From contig JAQGMJ010000028.1 of assembly GCA_028292405.1 (NCBI GenBank), positions 1 through 64,000 of the forward strand: 64,000 nucleotides of DNA, written 5' to 3'. Below, in pieces: positions 43,477 to 52,099 of this stretch. The stretch's first letter is position 1; the number at the start of each line of letters is the position of its first letter. Under the pieces are notes generated by a model. The model did no database searches, was not told the DNA's origin, and saw nothing but the letters and a program-made list of their open reading frames with translations. Origin of the DNA: Betaproteobacteria bacterium (GTDB lineage: Bacteria > Pseudomonadota > Gammaproteobacteria > Burkholderiales > JAEUOS01). Position numbers and translations under genes: made by a program.

Positions 43477-44307
43477 ATGCAGATCGTCGATGCCCAGGTA
43501 CATGTATGGGGCCCCGAAACCGCCGAGCGGCCGTGGGCGCCGGGCCGCCACCCGCATCGCGCCCAGCCGCTGGAGGCTGACGAGTTGCTGCGCGAGATGG
43601 ACCGCGCCGGTGTCGCCCGTGCGATCCTGGTGCCGCCTTCCTGGGACGCCGACCGCAACGACTACGTGCTGGCCGCCGCGCGCCGCCACCCCGACCGCTT
43701 CGGCGCCATCGGCCGCTTCAACCCGGAGGCGCCCGGCGCGCGCGGGCAGGTGGAGCGCTGGCTGGACGAGCCCGGCATGCTGGGCATGCGCACCACCTTC
43801 ACCCTGGCGCAAAAGCCCGCGCTGGTCGAGGGCCGGATCGACTGGCTGTGGCAGCAGGCGGAGGCCGCGCAGGTGCCGATGATGGCGCTCATCAGCCACG
43901 CGATGGTGCCGCTGATCGACGAGATCGCCGCGCGCCACCCGCGTCTGAAACTCTCGCTGTGCCATCTGGCGCTGCCGACCGACGTGCGCGACCATGCCGC
44001 CTTCGCCGAGTTCGACAAGCTGCTGACGCTGGCGCAGCGCCCCAACGTCAGCGTGATGGCAAGCTGCCTGCCGGCCTACACCAGCGAGCCCTACCCCTTC
44101 ACCCATCTGCACCCCTACATCCGCCAGGTGGTCGAGGCCTTCGGCCCGCGGCGCGTGTTCTGGGGCACCGATCTCGCACGCCTGCCTTGCCCCTACGGCG
44201 AGGCAGTAAGGCTATTCACCGAGGCGCTGCCCTGGCTTGGTGAAGACGACAAGGCGCAGATCATGGGCCGCGCCTTATGCGACTGGCTGGACTGGCCGCT
44301 GGCCTAG
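43477..44307 (+). CDS. Amidohydrolase family protein (PF04909 type)
   Basis: A 276-residue TIM-barrel hydrolase. The start MQIVDAQVHVWG has Gln where many members have the first metal-binding His, a variant common in this branch; other segments are SHAMVPLIDEIAARHP, KLSLCHLALP and FWGTDLARLPCP with the late aspartate. Such enzymes hydrolyse lactones or decarboxylate aromatic acids. AGGAAAGCC precedes the ATG. The last codons are the first unit of a degenerate tandem repeat that continues past the stop. Confidence 0.85.
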   Translation: MQIVDAQVHVWGPETAERPWAPGRHPHRAQPLEADELLREMDRAGVARAILVPPSWDADRNDYVLAAARRHPDRFGAIGRFNPEAPGARGQVERWLDEPGMLGMRTTFTLAQKPALVEGRIDWLWQQAEAAQVPMMALISHAMVPLIDEIAARHPRLKLSLCHLALPTDVRDHAAFAEFDKLLTLAQRPNVSVMASCLPAYTSEPYPFTHLHPYIRQVVEAFGPRRVFWGTDLARLPCPYGEAVRLFTEALPWLGEDDKAQIMGRALCDWLDWPLA

Positions 44308-44445
44308 CGCCATGGGAGTGGCTGGAGCAGCCGCTTGCCTCACCGTGTGCGAGCGGCCGAACCGGCCGCTGGTCTGGCCTTGTGCGAGTGGCTGACCGGT
44401 AGCCTGCCAAGCCTTGTACGAATGACCGCGTTGGGCACCGGCCTG
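44272..44445 (+). repeat. Degenerate tandem repeats of the amidohydrolase 3' end
   Basis: Five related segments of about 30-36 bases follow each other at 44272, 44308, 44341, 44376 and 44411. The first encodes the last residues of the amidohydrolase (CDWLDWPL); the others keep the pattern GTGCGAGTGGCTG...GCCGCTGG with substitutions and lie after the stop codon. It fills most of the 174-bp spacer before the convergent CoA-transferase gene. Confidence 0.65.
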
Positions 44446-44481
44446 CCTTGCCGCCTGGCCCGACCGGCTGGCGCCTTTGAA

Positions 44482-45678
44482 TCAGGCGCCGGCCACCGCG
44501 CCGCTCTCCAGCAAGGCGGCGATCTCCGCGCCGCTGTAGCCGTACTCCTCCAGCACTTCGCGCGAATGCTGGCCCAGCAGCGGCGCCGCGCGCTTGAGCG
44601 CCGGGCCGTCGTGGTCGAACAGGATGGGGTTGCGCGACTGGCGGAACTTGCCGATTTTCGGGTGATCGACTTCCTGCACCAGTTCGCGCGCCTTCGCCTG
44701 CGGGTTGTCGAACACCTTGGCGTAGTCGTTAACCCGCGAGCAGGGCACGCCGGCGTTGTTCAGCAGTTCTTCGAGGTCATCAGCATCCCGCTTGACGATC
44801 TCGTCCGCGACCAGGCCGGTGATCGCGTCTTCATGGATCTTGCGCGAGGAATAGGTGGCGAAGCGCGGATCGTCCAGGTGCTGCGGAATGCCCAGCGCGG
44901 TCAGCAGCTTTTTCAGCAGCTCGTTGTTCGAGGCGCCAGTGGCGAGGTACTTGTCGTCGCGGGTGCGGAAGATGGTGTAAGGCGCCGTGAGGCGGTGCAT
45001 GCGGCCGATCGGCTGCGGCACCGTGCCCATGTTGAGCACCTCGGCGGTCTCGAACATCGAAGCGGTGATCGAGGCTTCCACCAGCGAGACGTCGGCCACC
45101 CTGCCTTCGCCGTGGCGCGCCGCGCCCAAGAGCGAAGTCAGCACGGCATAGGTGGCGAACATCGCGCCGAACATGTCCGCCGTCTGCAGGCCGGGGCGCA
45201 TCGGAATCTCGCCGGCTTCGCCATTCACCGACAGCACGCCGGAGGCGGCTTCGACGATCAGGTTGACCGCCGCGCGCTGGCGGTAGGGACCGGTCTGGCC
45301 ATAGCCGGAAACCGAGATGTAGCAGATCTTCGGGTTGACCTTTTTTATCTCGTCCGGACCCAGGCCCAGCTTGTCAAGCACGCCGGGGCGGTAGTTCTCC
45401 AGCCAGACGTCGGCTTTGGCCGCCAGTTTGAGAAGCAACTCGCGCGCGCCGGGCTTTTTCAGGTCCACCGCAATGCTTCGCTTGTTGCGGTTGATGGTGG
45501 CGAACACCAGGCTTTCACCCTCCACCAGGGGCGGCGAGGCGCGCATCATGTCGCCGCCCTTGGGCGGCTCCACCTTGATTACTTCCGCGCCCATGTCGGC
45601 CAGCAGCATGCCGCTCAAGGGCCCCGCGATGAAATTGCCGAGTTCAAGGACCCGGATGCCTGCCAGCGGCTGCGTCAT
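44482..45678 (-). CDS. CaiB/BaiF family (class III) CoA-transferase
   Basis: A 398-residue family III CoA-transferase, which moves CoA between carboxylic acids through an aspartyl-CoA intermediate. The catalytic aspartate is Asp168 in GLQTADMFGAM. The start PLAGIRVLELGNFIAGP and the KSIAVDL-like RSIAVDLKKP motif are typical. A Bug gene lies just upstream on the same strand (25-base gap), suggesting that the receptor's ligand is an acid activated by this enzyme. AGAAGAAGCAGAA precedes the ATG. Confidence 0.93.
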   Translation of the reverse strand: MTQPLAGIRVLELGNFIAGPLSGMLLADMGAEVIKVEPPKGGDMMRASPPLVEGESLVFATINRNKRSIAVDLKKPGARELLLKLAAKADVWLENYRPGVLDKLGLGPDEIKKVNPKICYISVSGYGQTGPYRQRAAVNLIVEAASGVLSVNGEAGEIPMRPGLQTADMFGAMFATYAVLTSLLGAARHGEGRVADVSLVEASITASMFETAEVLNMGTVPQPIGRMHRLTAPYTIFRTRDDKYLATGASNNELLKKLLTALGIPQHLDDPRFATYSSRKIHEDAITGLVADEIVKRDADDLEELLNNAGVPCSRVNDYAKVFDNPQAKARELVQEVDHPKIGKFRQSRNPILFDHDGPALKRAAPLLGQHSREVLEEYGYSGAEIAALLESGAVAGA

Positions 45679-45703
45679 TTCTGCTTCTTCTCTCGTCGAT
45701 TGC

Positions 45704-46714
45704 CTATTGCAGCTTCAGGCCCATGGCCTTGGTGACTTTCTGGTTCAGCGCCGCCTCATCCTCGGTCGCCTTGTTCAGCTCGGCGGGGGTGCTGCCGACC
45801 GGCTCCAGGCCCTGCTCGTCGAACAGCTTGCGCAAACCCGGGTCTTTCAGCGCCTTGACCACTTCGGCCTGCAGGCGGGTGATGTACTCCGGCGGCGTGC
45901 CGGCCGGCGCCCACAGGCCGTACCAGCCGAGGTACTTGTAGCCGGGCACGCCGGCTTCGGCAACGGTGGGCACGTCAGGCAGCTTGTGCCAGCGCTTGTC
46001 GGAACTGATACCCAGCACGCGCATGCGCCCCGAGGTGATGAAGGGCAGGGCCGAAGGCGCGGCGGGAAAGCCGGCCTCGATCTGCCCCGACACCAGGTCG
46101 GTCAGCGCCGCTGGCACGCCGGTGTAGTGCACCGGCGACATCTTTATCCCGGCCATCTGGTCGAACAATTCGGCGGCGACGTGCATCACGCTGCCCAGGC
46201 CCGCTGTGCCGAAGTTGAGCTTGCCGGGGTTGGCCTTGCCGTAGGCGATCAGTTCTTTTACCGTCTTGGCCGGTACGTTGGGATTCACCGCGAATACATA
46301 GCCGACGTTGCGCGCGATCAGGCTCACCGGCACCAGGTCGCGGTTCAGCTCATACGGCACGTTCTTGAAAAAGTAGTGGTAGCTGGCGATGGCGCCGGTC
46401 TGCAGCAGCAGGGTGTAGCCATCGGGCGCGGACTTGGCGACGATGTCGGTGCCGAGCATGCCGCCGGCGCCGCCGCGGTTGTCGAATATCACGCCCTGGC
46501 CGATGCTCTGGCCCATGCGCTCTCCCAAGGTGCGGCCGACCACGTCCGGCCCGGCGCCGGCGCCGTAGGGCACCACCACGCGGATCGGCTTGGCCGGGTA
46601 GTTCTTGTCGGCGACCGCATTGCGCTGTGCCCAGGCGGGCGCTGCCAGCACGGCGCTCAGCGCCAGGGCGCCGAGCGCCGGCAGCAGGGGTTTGATGGCG
46701 AAGAAATGTCTCAT
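45704..46714 (-). CDS. Bug/TctC-family receptor paired with the CaiB/BaiF gene
   Basis: A 336-residue receptor with signal peptide ending PAWAQR. Motifs: VVVPYGAGAGPDVVGR (Gly-Ala-Gly in place of the usual PGG), VIFDNRGGAGGMLGTD and HYTGVPAALTDLVSGQ. First gene of a two-gene unit with the CoA-transferase. In the 287-bp spacer to the CMD gene at 47002 I see no clear element. Confidence 0.9.
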   Translation of the reverse strand: MRHFFAIKPLLPALGALALSAVLAAPAWAQRNAVADKNYPAKPIRVVVPYGAGAGPDVVGRTLGERMGQSIGQGVIFDNRGGAGGMLGTDIVAKSAPDGYTLLLQTGAIASYHYFFKNVPYELNRDLVPVSLIARNVGYVFAVNPNVPAKTVKELIAYGKANPGKLNFGTAGLGSVMHVAAELFDQMAGIKMSPVHYTGVPAALTDLVSGQIEAGFPAAPSALPFITSGRMRVLGISSDKRWHKLPDVPTVAEAGVPGYKYLGWYGLWAPAGTPPEYITRLQAEVVKALKDPGLRKLFDEQGLEPVGSTPAELNKATEDEAALNQKVTKAMGLKLQ

Positions 46715-47001
46715 TTGAATTGGCTCTGAAATCTGCGAACTGTACGGCGAACCGCGCTGGAAACCGCGTGCAAATCACGTGCAAACCGCGCCGGCGCGGG
46801 CTACCCGGCCGACCTTGATCGGCCGCGCAAGTATCCCGATTTGGGCCCTGCCCGGCAATCTTTGGTTCCTGCATGCAGTGAATTGCTAAAATCATACTCC
46901 TCTAAAGGACTTGCGCGGCTACAATGGCGCGAGCCAAAATCCCGTAAAACAGCTGTTGAGGCCGCCCCAGGTTGCCCGCCCTTACTGAAAGATATTTCCC
47001 G

Positions 47002-47928
47002 ATGATTTCCAACGATCTGCGCGCCAAATACGGCGACGCCGCCTGCAACCTGGGCACCAAGGTGCAGGGCGAGTTTTTCGCCACCCGCTTAGCCGAGCGC
47101 GACGCGCTGGACCAGCACTTCACCAAGCAGTGGCTGGACTTCGCCATCACCGGCCTGGCCGCGCGCCCGGCGCTGGACATCCGCACCCGCATGCTGGTGC
47201 TGATCGGCCAGTATGTAATGGCGAAAAGCCAGCAACTGGTGGATGACACGGTGCGCGCCGCGCTGGCCGCCAAGGTGGCGCCGCGCGAGATTCTCGAAAT
47301 CATTTTGCAATGCGCGGTTTACGGCGGCCACACCACGGTAGACCCGGCGATCCGCACTTTTTACGCCATTGCCAAGGAACTGAATCTGCTGGATGAATTG
47401 AAGGCCTCGCAGTTGCCGCTGGACGGCACCGACAGCACGCGCAAGTACGACGACGAACTCAAGACCTGGCACCAGGACGACATCAACGACCCGCGCTTCA
47501 AGGGGCTGATGGCGTTGCACGGCTGGCACGCGGTGGGCCGCGGTCTCTCCCTGCGCCCCCAGCATCACCTGAACATCCTCGAATGGCTGACCAAGATAGA
47601 TCCGCACTTCGCCGGCCTGTGGGTGAAGTTCTGCTACGGCGGCATGTACTCGCGCTTCATCGTGGATGACAAGACCCGTCTGCTGTGCATGGTGGGCGAC
47701 TGCCTGGCGGTGGGCGAAGCAACGCAGGCGCGCGGCCACATGCGCGGCTCGATGCGCAACGGCGCCAAGGCCACTGAAGTGATGGAAGTCATTCTGCAGA
47801 CCGCCGCTAATTTCGGCATGCCGCCGATGCTGCATGCCCTCGAAGTGTTCGTGCAGGTGATGGCCGCCGAAGGCCGCCTGGCCGAGATCGGCAACCCGGC
47901 AATGAAAGTGGAAAGCTACGCGAAGTAA
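47002..47928 (+). CDS. Carboxymuconolactone decarboxylase (CMD) family protein, two CMD repeats
   Basis: A 308-residue protein with two CMD-like domains, at about 40-140 and 195-300. Each has the helical core ending in a HTTxDPAIR- or PPMLHALE-like segment (LQCAVYGGHTTVDPAIRTF; LQTAANFGMPPMLHALEVF). The AhpD-type CxxC motif is absent, so a peroxidase role is unlikely; lactone decarboxylation or a ring-hydrolysis step is possible. ATG at 47002; a TTG at 46972 is an alternative. An SDR gene follows after 36 bases. Confidence 0.85.
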   Translation: MISNDLRAKYGDAACNLGTKVQGEFFATRLAERDALDQHFTKQWLDFAITGLAARPALDIRTRMLVLIGQYVMAKSQQLVDDTVRAALAAKVAPREILEIILQCAVYGGHTTVDPAIRTFYAIAKELNLLDELKASQLPLDGTDSTRKYDDELKTWHQDDINDPRFKGLMALHGWHAVGRGLSLRPQHHLNILEWLTKIDPHFAGLWVKFCYGGMYSRFIVDDKTRLLCMVGDCLAVGEATQARGHMRGSMRNGAKATEVMEVILQTAANFGMPPMLHALEVFVQVMAAEGRLAEIGNPAMKVESYAK

Positions 47929-47964
47929 TTCGCGGCCAGGCAACGTGTAACGAGGAATGAATAA

Positions 47965-48726
47965 ATGAGCAAACGAGTAGACGGCCTGGTGGCGATTGTC
48001 ACCGCCGGCGGGCAGGGCCTGGGCGAAGCCATCGCCAAGACCCTGGCGGCCGAAGGCGCCAAGGTGGTAGTGGCCGACCGCAATGTCGAGGAAGGCAATC
48101 GCGTGGTCGCCGAGATTACCGCTACCGGCAATACCGCGGTGATGCTCGAGGTGGACGCAACCAACGCCGCTTCGGTGCAAAAGATGGTCGATGCGGCGGT
48201 AGCGAAATTCGGCCCCGTCGACATTCTGGTCAATGGCGCCGGCGGCTTTACCAAGTTCACGCCGATCGCCGAGACGACCGAGGAAGACTGGGACCATGTG
48301 ATCAACCTCAACCTGAAAAGCGCCTTTCTCTGCAGCCGCGCCGTGGCCAAGGGGATGATGGAAAAAAAGAGCGGGCGCATCATCAACATCACTTCGGGCG
48401 CCGGCATCATGCCCAACCCGTTCGCGCCGACGTATGTTCCTTACGCCGCCGGCAAGGCCGGGATGATCGGCTTTACCAAGGCGCTGGCCAGCGAACTCGG
48501 GCCGCACAAGGTGACGGTCAACGCCGTCGCGCCCGGCACAGCGCTGACGCCGCGGGTGCGCAAGGTGCGCGACGCCGCCAGCATCGAGAAGATCGCCAGC
48601 CAGAACCCACTGCGCGCGATCATCGAGCCACAGGACTGCGCCGATGCGGTGCTGTTCCTCGCCTCCAAGGAAGCGCGGATGATCACCGGTGAAGTGCTCA
48701 AGGTCAATGCCGGCAACCTGATGTAG
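47965..48726 (+). CDS. SDR family oxidoreductase
   Basis: A 253-residue short-chain dehydrogenase with cofactor motif VTAGGQGLGEA, an Asp at the end of strand 2 (VVADRN) indicating NAD, NGAGG in place of NNAG, Ser in NITSGAG and Tyr/Lys in PYAAGKAG. It probably forms one operon with the CMD gene (36-base gap, site ACGAGGAATG). Likely acts on a hydroxy-acid or hydroxyacyl-CoA in the same pathway. Confidence 0.9.
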   Translation: MSKRVDGLVAIVTAGGQGLGEAIAKTLAAEGAKVVVADRNVEEGNRVVAEITATGNTAVMLEVDATNAASVQKMVDAAVAKFGPVDILVNGAGGFTKFTPIAETTEEDWDHVINLNLKSAFLCSRAVAKGMMEKKSGRIINITSGAGIMPNPFAPTYVPYAAGKAGMIGFTKALASELGPHKVTVNAVAPGTALTPRVRKVRDAASIEKIASQNPLRAIIEPQDCADAVLFLASKEARMITGEVLKVNAGNLM

Positions 48727-48752
48727 GCCGGTCGCGCTGCCCGGGAGGGCGG

Positions 48753-48888
48753 CGCGACCACGTTTGTTGTAAACCCTATTAAACCTGAGATTTTTCGCGA
48801 ATCTCGCGAGGCCGCACCGGCCGAAACCATACAAAACCTGAGGTTTTTCGGGAAATCCGGCAGACGCCGCGCGACCACGGTTGTGTTG
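48753..48888. repeat. Diverged direct repeats after the SDR gene
   Basis: Two pairs are interleaved: CGCGACCACGTTTGTTG (48753-48769) with CGCGACCACGGTTGTGTTG (48870-48888), and AAACCTGAGATTTTTCGCGA (48781-48800) with AAACCTGAGGTTTTTCGGGA (48834-48853). They lie in a 1.07-kb stretch (48727-49793) with no intact gene. Between 48889 and 49103 I see nothing else. Confidence 0.6.
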
Positions 48889-49103
48889 GATGGCGCAACC
48901 TAGGCGAACTTTATTCAGGCACTGGCCACGTGCATCGGCGGCATCAGCACACGGTCGCGCGATGCCGCGCCGCGCTGCGGGCACCACAACTGTTGTAAGT
49001 CTCAGCAAACTCCCGCCCGCCGTTCCATATGCCGGAAAAGCGCGGCGCCGGGGATGTTGAATTGCACGCATGTCCTGGTCACTAACATACGCTGGTTCGC
49101 CGC

Positions 49104-49375
49104 TTATGTGTGGGCGATTTGCATCCGGTTTACGCCGTAGCCAGCAGCGGCAACAGGCTGCGGGACGCTTTGCATCAGCGCCTGCATTTTCAATTTGGCG
49201 CCCTGATCATCGCGGCTGGCGCACGAAGGCATCATCGAGTTGCGCCAGGCCGGCGTTGCCCGCCACCAATGGCGAGGCCAGTGCGAATTCGACGCTGAAC
49301 TTGGCCTCCAGGCCGGTCTGCGGCAAATGGTTGCGCATGATGTTGGCGTTACCACCGGCAAGGACCTGGGCGCCA
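49104..49375 (-). pseudogene. Remnant of an MmgE/PrpD family gene (C-terminal part)
   Basis: Read on the minus strand, about 49370-49208 encodes MRNHLPQTGLEAKFSVEF, then ALASPLVAGNAGLAQLDDAF and VRQPR before a stop. This is the conserved C-terminal domain of MmgE/PrpD proteins (compare TGLEAKFS...LDDAFVR). After a frame change the tail continues as KMQALMQSVPQPV to a stop at 49104. The N-terminal two thirds are missing, so it is a decayed fragment. Confidence 0.65.
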
Positions 49376-49395
49376 CCAACATCCAGGGCCCGCTG

Positions 49396-49755
49396 GCCAT
49401 GGCGCGCGCCAAGCCCGGCAGCCGGAACTTTTGATCGCCGGGCGCCGCAGCATCAATCACCTGGCGGGCGAATTGTTCGACCAGCGCGCCGGCATCAGCA
49501 TGACGCACGTGCCGCACAAAGGCGGCGCGCCGGCGGTGGCGGACCTGTTGGGCGGAAAGGTGCAGGTGTTCTTTGCTTCGGTGCCGAACATGCTGCCGCA
49601 CATCAAGGCGGACCGGGTCAAGCTGCTGGCCGCCACATCAAAAGAGCGTTCGCCGCAATTCCCGCATACGCCGACGGTGGCGGAGTCTGGCGTGGCGGTT
49701 GGCGGCTGGTCCAGCGCAATTATCGCCCAGGCGCCGTGGCCGGCACCGGGCCTGA
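49396..49755 (+). pseudogene. Remnant of a Bug/TctC receptor gene (middle part)
   Basis: The frame from 49397 reads ARAKPGSRNF and a stop; after a frame change it continues as SINHLAGELFDQRAGISMTH, VPHKGGAPAVADLLGGKV and TPTVAESGVAVGGWS, clearly the central part of a Bug receptor. The N-terminal lobe with signal peptide and the last ~80 residues are lost. The open frame runs on without a stop into the GntR gene, which is an accident rather than a real fusion. Confidence 0.8.
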
Positions 49756-49793
49756 CCTACAATAGCGCCATCGCACTTCACGGAACCGGCCGG

Positions 49794-50534
49794 ATGGTCA
49801 GAATGGTCAGCCCCAAGAAAACCAAGAATCCAGTGCCCGCCCAATCGGCCATCGGCCAGCTTGCCAAGTCCCTGCCCACCATGGTGGCGGGGCAGTTGCT
49901 GCAGGCCATCCTCGAGGGCCGCCTGGCGCCGGGCACGCGCCTGACCGAGATCGAGCTGGCGGCCGAACATGCGGTGAGCCGCGCCACCATTCGCGAGGCG
50001 CTGACGCAACTTGAGCGCCAGCGCTTTGTCGAGCGGGTGCCGCGTTACGGCGCGCGGGTGGCGGCGGTTTCCAACGACGAGGTGCTGGAGATTTACCAGT
50101 TGCGCGCGGTGGTGTTCGGCCTGGCCTGCCGCCTGGCATGCCAGCACGCCACGGCCGCCGAACTGGGCGCATTCGAGGCGGCGGTGCGCGAGATGGAGGC
50201 GCTTTCCGTCAAAGCTTCGACCACCGCCAAGAGCTATATGGAACGCTCGATCGCCGCGCAGCAGATGATCATCGGCCTGTCGCACAGCCGGCGCGTCGGC
50301 GAGATGTACGAGCAACTCACCAGCCTGACCCTGTGGCTGGCGATGATCCGCCAGACCGGCCTGGGCTTTGCCACGCCGAAGCGCCGCAAGGACTCGGCGG
50401 CGGACTGGCGGCGCATGGCCGACGCCATGGCAGCGCACGACGCGCCTGCCAGCGAGGCCGCCGCCAGCGCGCTGATGACGGCCTCGGGCCAGTATGTCTG
50501 GGAACAGTTGAAGAGGACCGCCAGGCGCGCCTGA
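49794..50534 (+). CDS. GntR family regulator (FCD type)
   Basis: A 246-residue regulator with a winged helix (LLQAILEGRLAPGTRLTEIE, then SRATIREALTQLERQRFVER) and an all-helical FCD effector domain from ~100 to the end. ATG at 49794 or 49803 are both possible. The gene is followed after 160 bases by leuCD on the same strand, and a perfect 16-bp palindrome of the type bound by this subfamily lies in that spacer. It therefore most likely controls the leuCD-Bug operon. Confidence 0.88.
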   Translation: MVRMVSPKKTKNPVPAQSAIGQLAKSLPTMVAGQLLQAILEGRLAPGTRLTEIELAAEHAVSRATIREALTQLERQRFVERVPRYGARVAAVSNDEVLEIYQLRAVVFGLACRLACQHATAAELGAFEAAVREMEALSVKASTTAKSYMERSIAAQQMIIGLSHSRRVGEMYEQLTSLTLWLAMIRQTGLGFATPKRRKDSAADWRRMADAMAAHDAPASEAAASALMTASGQYVWEQLKRTARRA

Positions 50535-50594
50535 CCGCTTCCGGTTGAGATTGCCGTGCCGCCATGGCGCTGCCATGTTGCGGTGCGAAAAGCA

Positions 50595-50610
50595 CGATTG
50601 TCGACAATCG
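50595..50610. promoter_or_regulatory. Perfect 16-bp palindrome upstream of leuCD (GntR operator)
   Basis: CGATTGTCGACAATCG is self-complementary over all 16 bases, with the core TTGTCGACAA. FCD-type GntR regulators commonly bind sites of this form. It lies 86 bases before the leuC ATG and 61 bases after the GntR gene. Confidence 0.7.
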
Positions 50611-50695
50611 ACATAACTGCGGTTAAAGTACTGTTTCAGCCACATTGCGGCCCGGCCTTTGGCGCCGGCGCGCGCACAGCCATCGAAAGACCCCC

Positions 50696-52099
50696 ATGAG
50701 CGGAAAGACCCTGTTCGAGAAAATCTGGGACTCACACATGATCGCCGAGCGCGAAGGCGGCGAGGCCCTGCTGTATGTGGACCGCAACCTTTTGCACGAG
50801 GGCCCGTTCTACGCCTTCGATGCGCTCAAGCGCGAAGGCCGCCAGGTGCACCGGCCCTTGCAGACCATCGCCTTCTCGGACCATTACGTGCCGACCACCG
50901 CGCGCGCGATGGGCTCGGCCGGCATCAAGGACGGCGAGGCGCGGGTGATGGTGGAGCAGCTGGCGCGCAACTCGCGCGCCACCGGCATCGTGCACTTCGG
51001 CCTGCAGGACGAGGAGCAGGGCATCATGCACGTCGCCGGGGCGGAGCTGGGCTTGTGCGAGCCGGGCATGCTGATGGGCGGTGCCGACTCGCATACCTCG
51101 ACCAACGGTGCCTTCGGCCTGTTCGGCTTCGGCGTCGGCGCCTCGCAGGTGAAGCACATCCTGGCGACGCAGACGCTGTGGTTCTCCAAGCCGAAGAACA
51201 TGCGCGTGACGGTGGACGGCACCCTCGGCCCGCTGGTGTCGGGCAAGGACCTGATCCTGGCGATCATCGCGCAAATCGGCATCGACGGCGGCATCGGCCA
51301 TGTGATCGAGTATGCCGGTTCGGCGATCCGCGCGCTGTCGATGGAAGGGCGCATGACGGTGTGCAACATGACGATCGAGGCCGGGGCGCGCTCCGGCATG
51401 ATCTGCCCGGACCAGACCACCTACGACTACCTGGGCAATACGCGGTACGGGCCGAAGGGCGACGACTGGAAGGCGGCGCTGGCCTACTGGAAGACGCTGC
51501 CCACGGATGCCGATGCGCGGTTCGACCGCGAGGTGCGCCTGGACGGCAATGCGCTGGAGCCGATGGTCACGTGGGGCACGAACCAGGACGAAGCTATCGG
51601 CATTTCCGGCCGGGTGCCGGAGCCGGCCTCGTTCGCCGACCCGGCGCGGCGCGAGCGCGCGGCGGAGGCCCAGGCGTATATGCAAATCAAGCCGGGCACG
51701 GCGATGCGCGATATCGCGGTGGACCGGGTGTTCATCGGCTCGTGCACCAATGCGCGCATCGAGGACCTGCGGATCGCCGCGAAACTGGCGCAGGGGCAAA
51801 AGGCGCGGGTGCCGACCATCGTGGTGCCGGGTTCGATGACGGTGAAGCGCGCGGCGGAGAGCGAGGGCCTGCACGAGATATTCCTCGCCGCCGGCTTCGA
51901 GTGGCGCGACGCCGGCTGCTCGATGTGCACCGGTTCCAATGGAGACAAGGTGCCTTCGGGCGAACGCTGCGCTTCCACCTCCAACCGCAATTTCGAGGGC
52001 CGCCAGGGGCGCGGCTCGATGACCCACCTGGTGAGCCCGGCTTCAGCCGTGGCCGCCGCCGTCACCGGCCGCCTGGCCGATGCAAGGGAGATCGCATGA
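50696..52099 (+). CDS. leuC: 3-isopropylmalate dehydratase-type large subunit (LeuC family)
   Basis: A 467-residue aconitase-fold hydro-lyase. The iron-sulfur cluster ligands are Cys350 (FIGSCTN), Cys408 and Cys411 (GCSMC). GGADSHTSTNGAFG and SNRNFEGRQG are also standard. With the small subunit encoded next, it would hydrate and dehydrate a substituted maleate/malate. Being in an island with a GntR regulator and two Bug receptors rather than leuA/leuB, it may act on a compound such as citraconate or a methylmalate instead of isopropylmalate. That is inference. Overlaps leuD by four bases. Confidence 0.9.
   Translation: MSGKTLFEKIWDSHMIAEREGGEALLYVDRNLLHEGPFYAFDALKREGRQVHRPLQTIAFSDHYVPTTARAMGSAGIKDGEARVMVEQLARNSRATGIVHFGLQDEEQGIMHVAGAELGLCEPGMLMGGADSHTSTNGAFGLFGFGVGASQVKHILATQTLWFSKPKNMRVTVDGTLGPLVSGKDLILAIIAQIGIDGGIGHVIEYAGSAIRALSMEGRMTVCNMTIEAGARSGMICPDQTTYDYLGNTRYGPKGDDWKAALAYWKTLPTDADARFDREVRLDGNALEPMVTWGTNQDEAIGISGRVPEPASFADPARRERAAEAQAYMQIKPGTAMRDIAVDRVFIGSCTNARIEDLRIAAKLAQGQKARVPTIVVPGSMTVKRAAESEGLHEIFLAAGFEWRDAGCSMCTGSNGDKVPSGERCASTSNRNFEGRQGRGSMTHLVSPASAVAAAVTGRLADAREIA

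Noticed and set aside
47089..49071. A 660-codon minus-strand open frame over the CMD and SDR genes
   Set aside because: Shadow of two clearly homologous plus-strand genes; no family features.
49431..50534. A single frame joining Bug sequence to the GntR regulator, suggesting a fused sensor-regulator
   Set aside because: The Bug part lacks its N-terminal lobe, its signal peptide and its C-terminus, and the regulator has its own start; it is read-through of a pseudogene.
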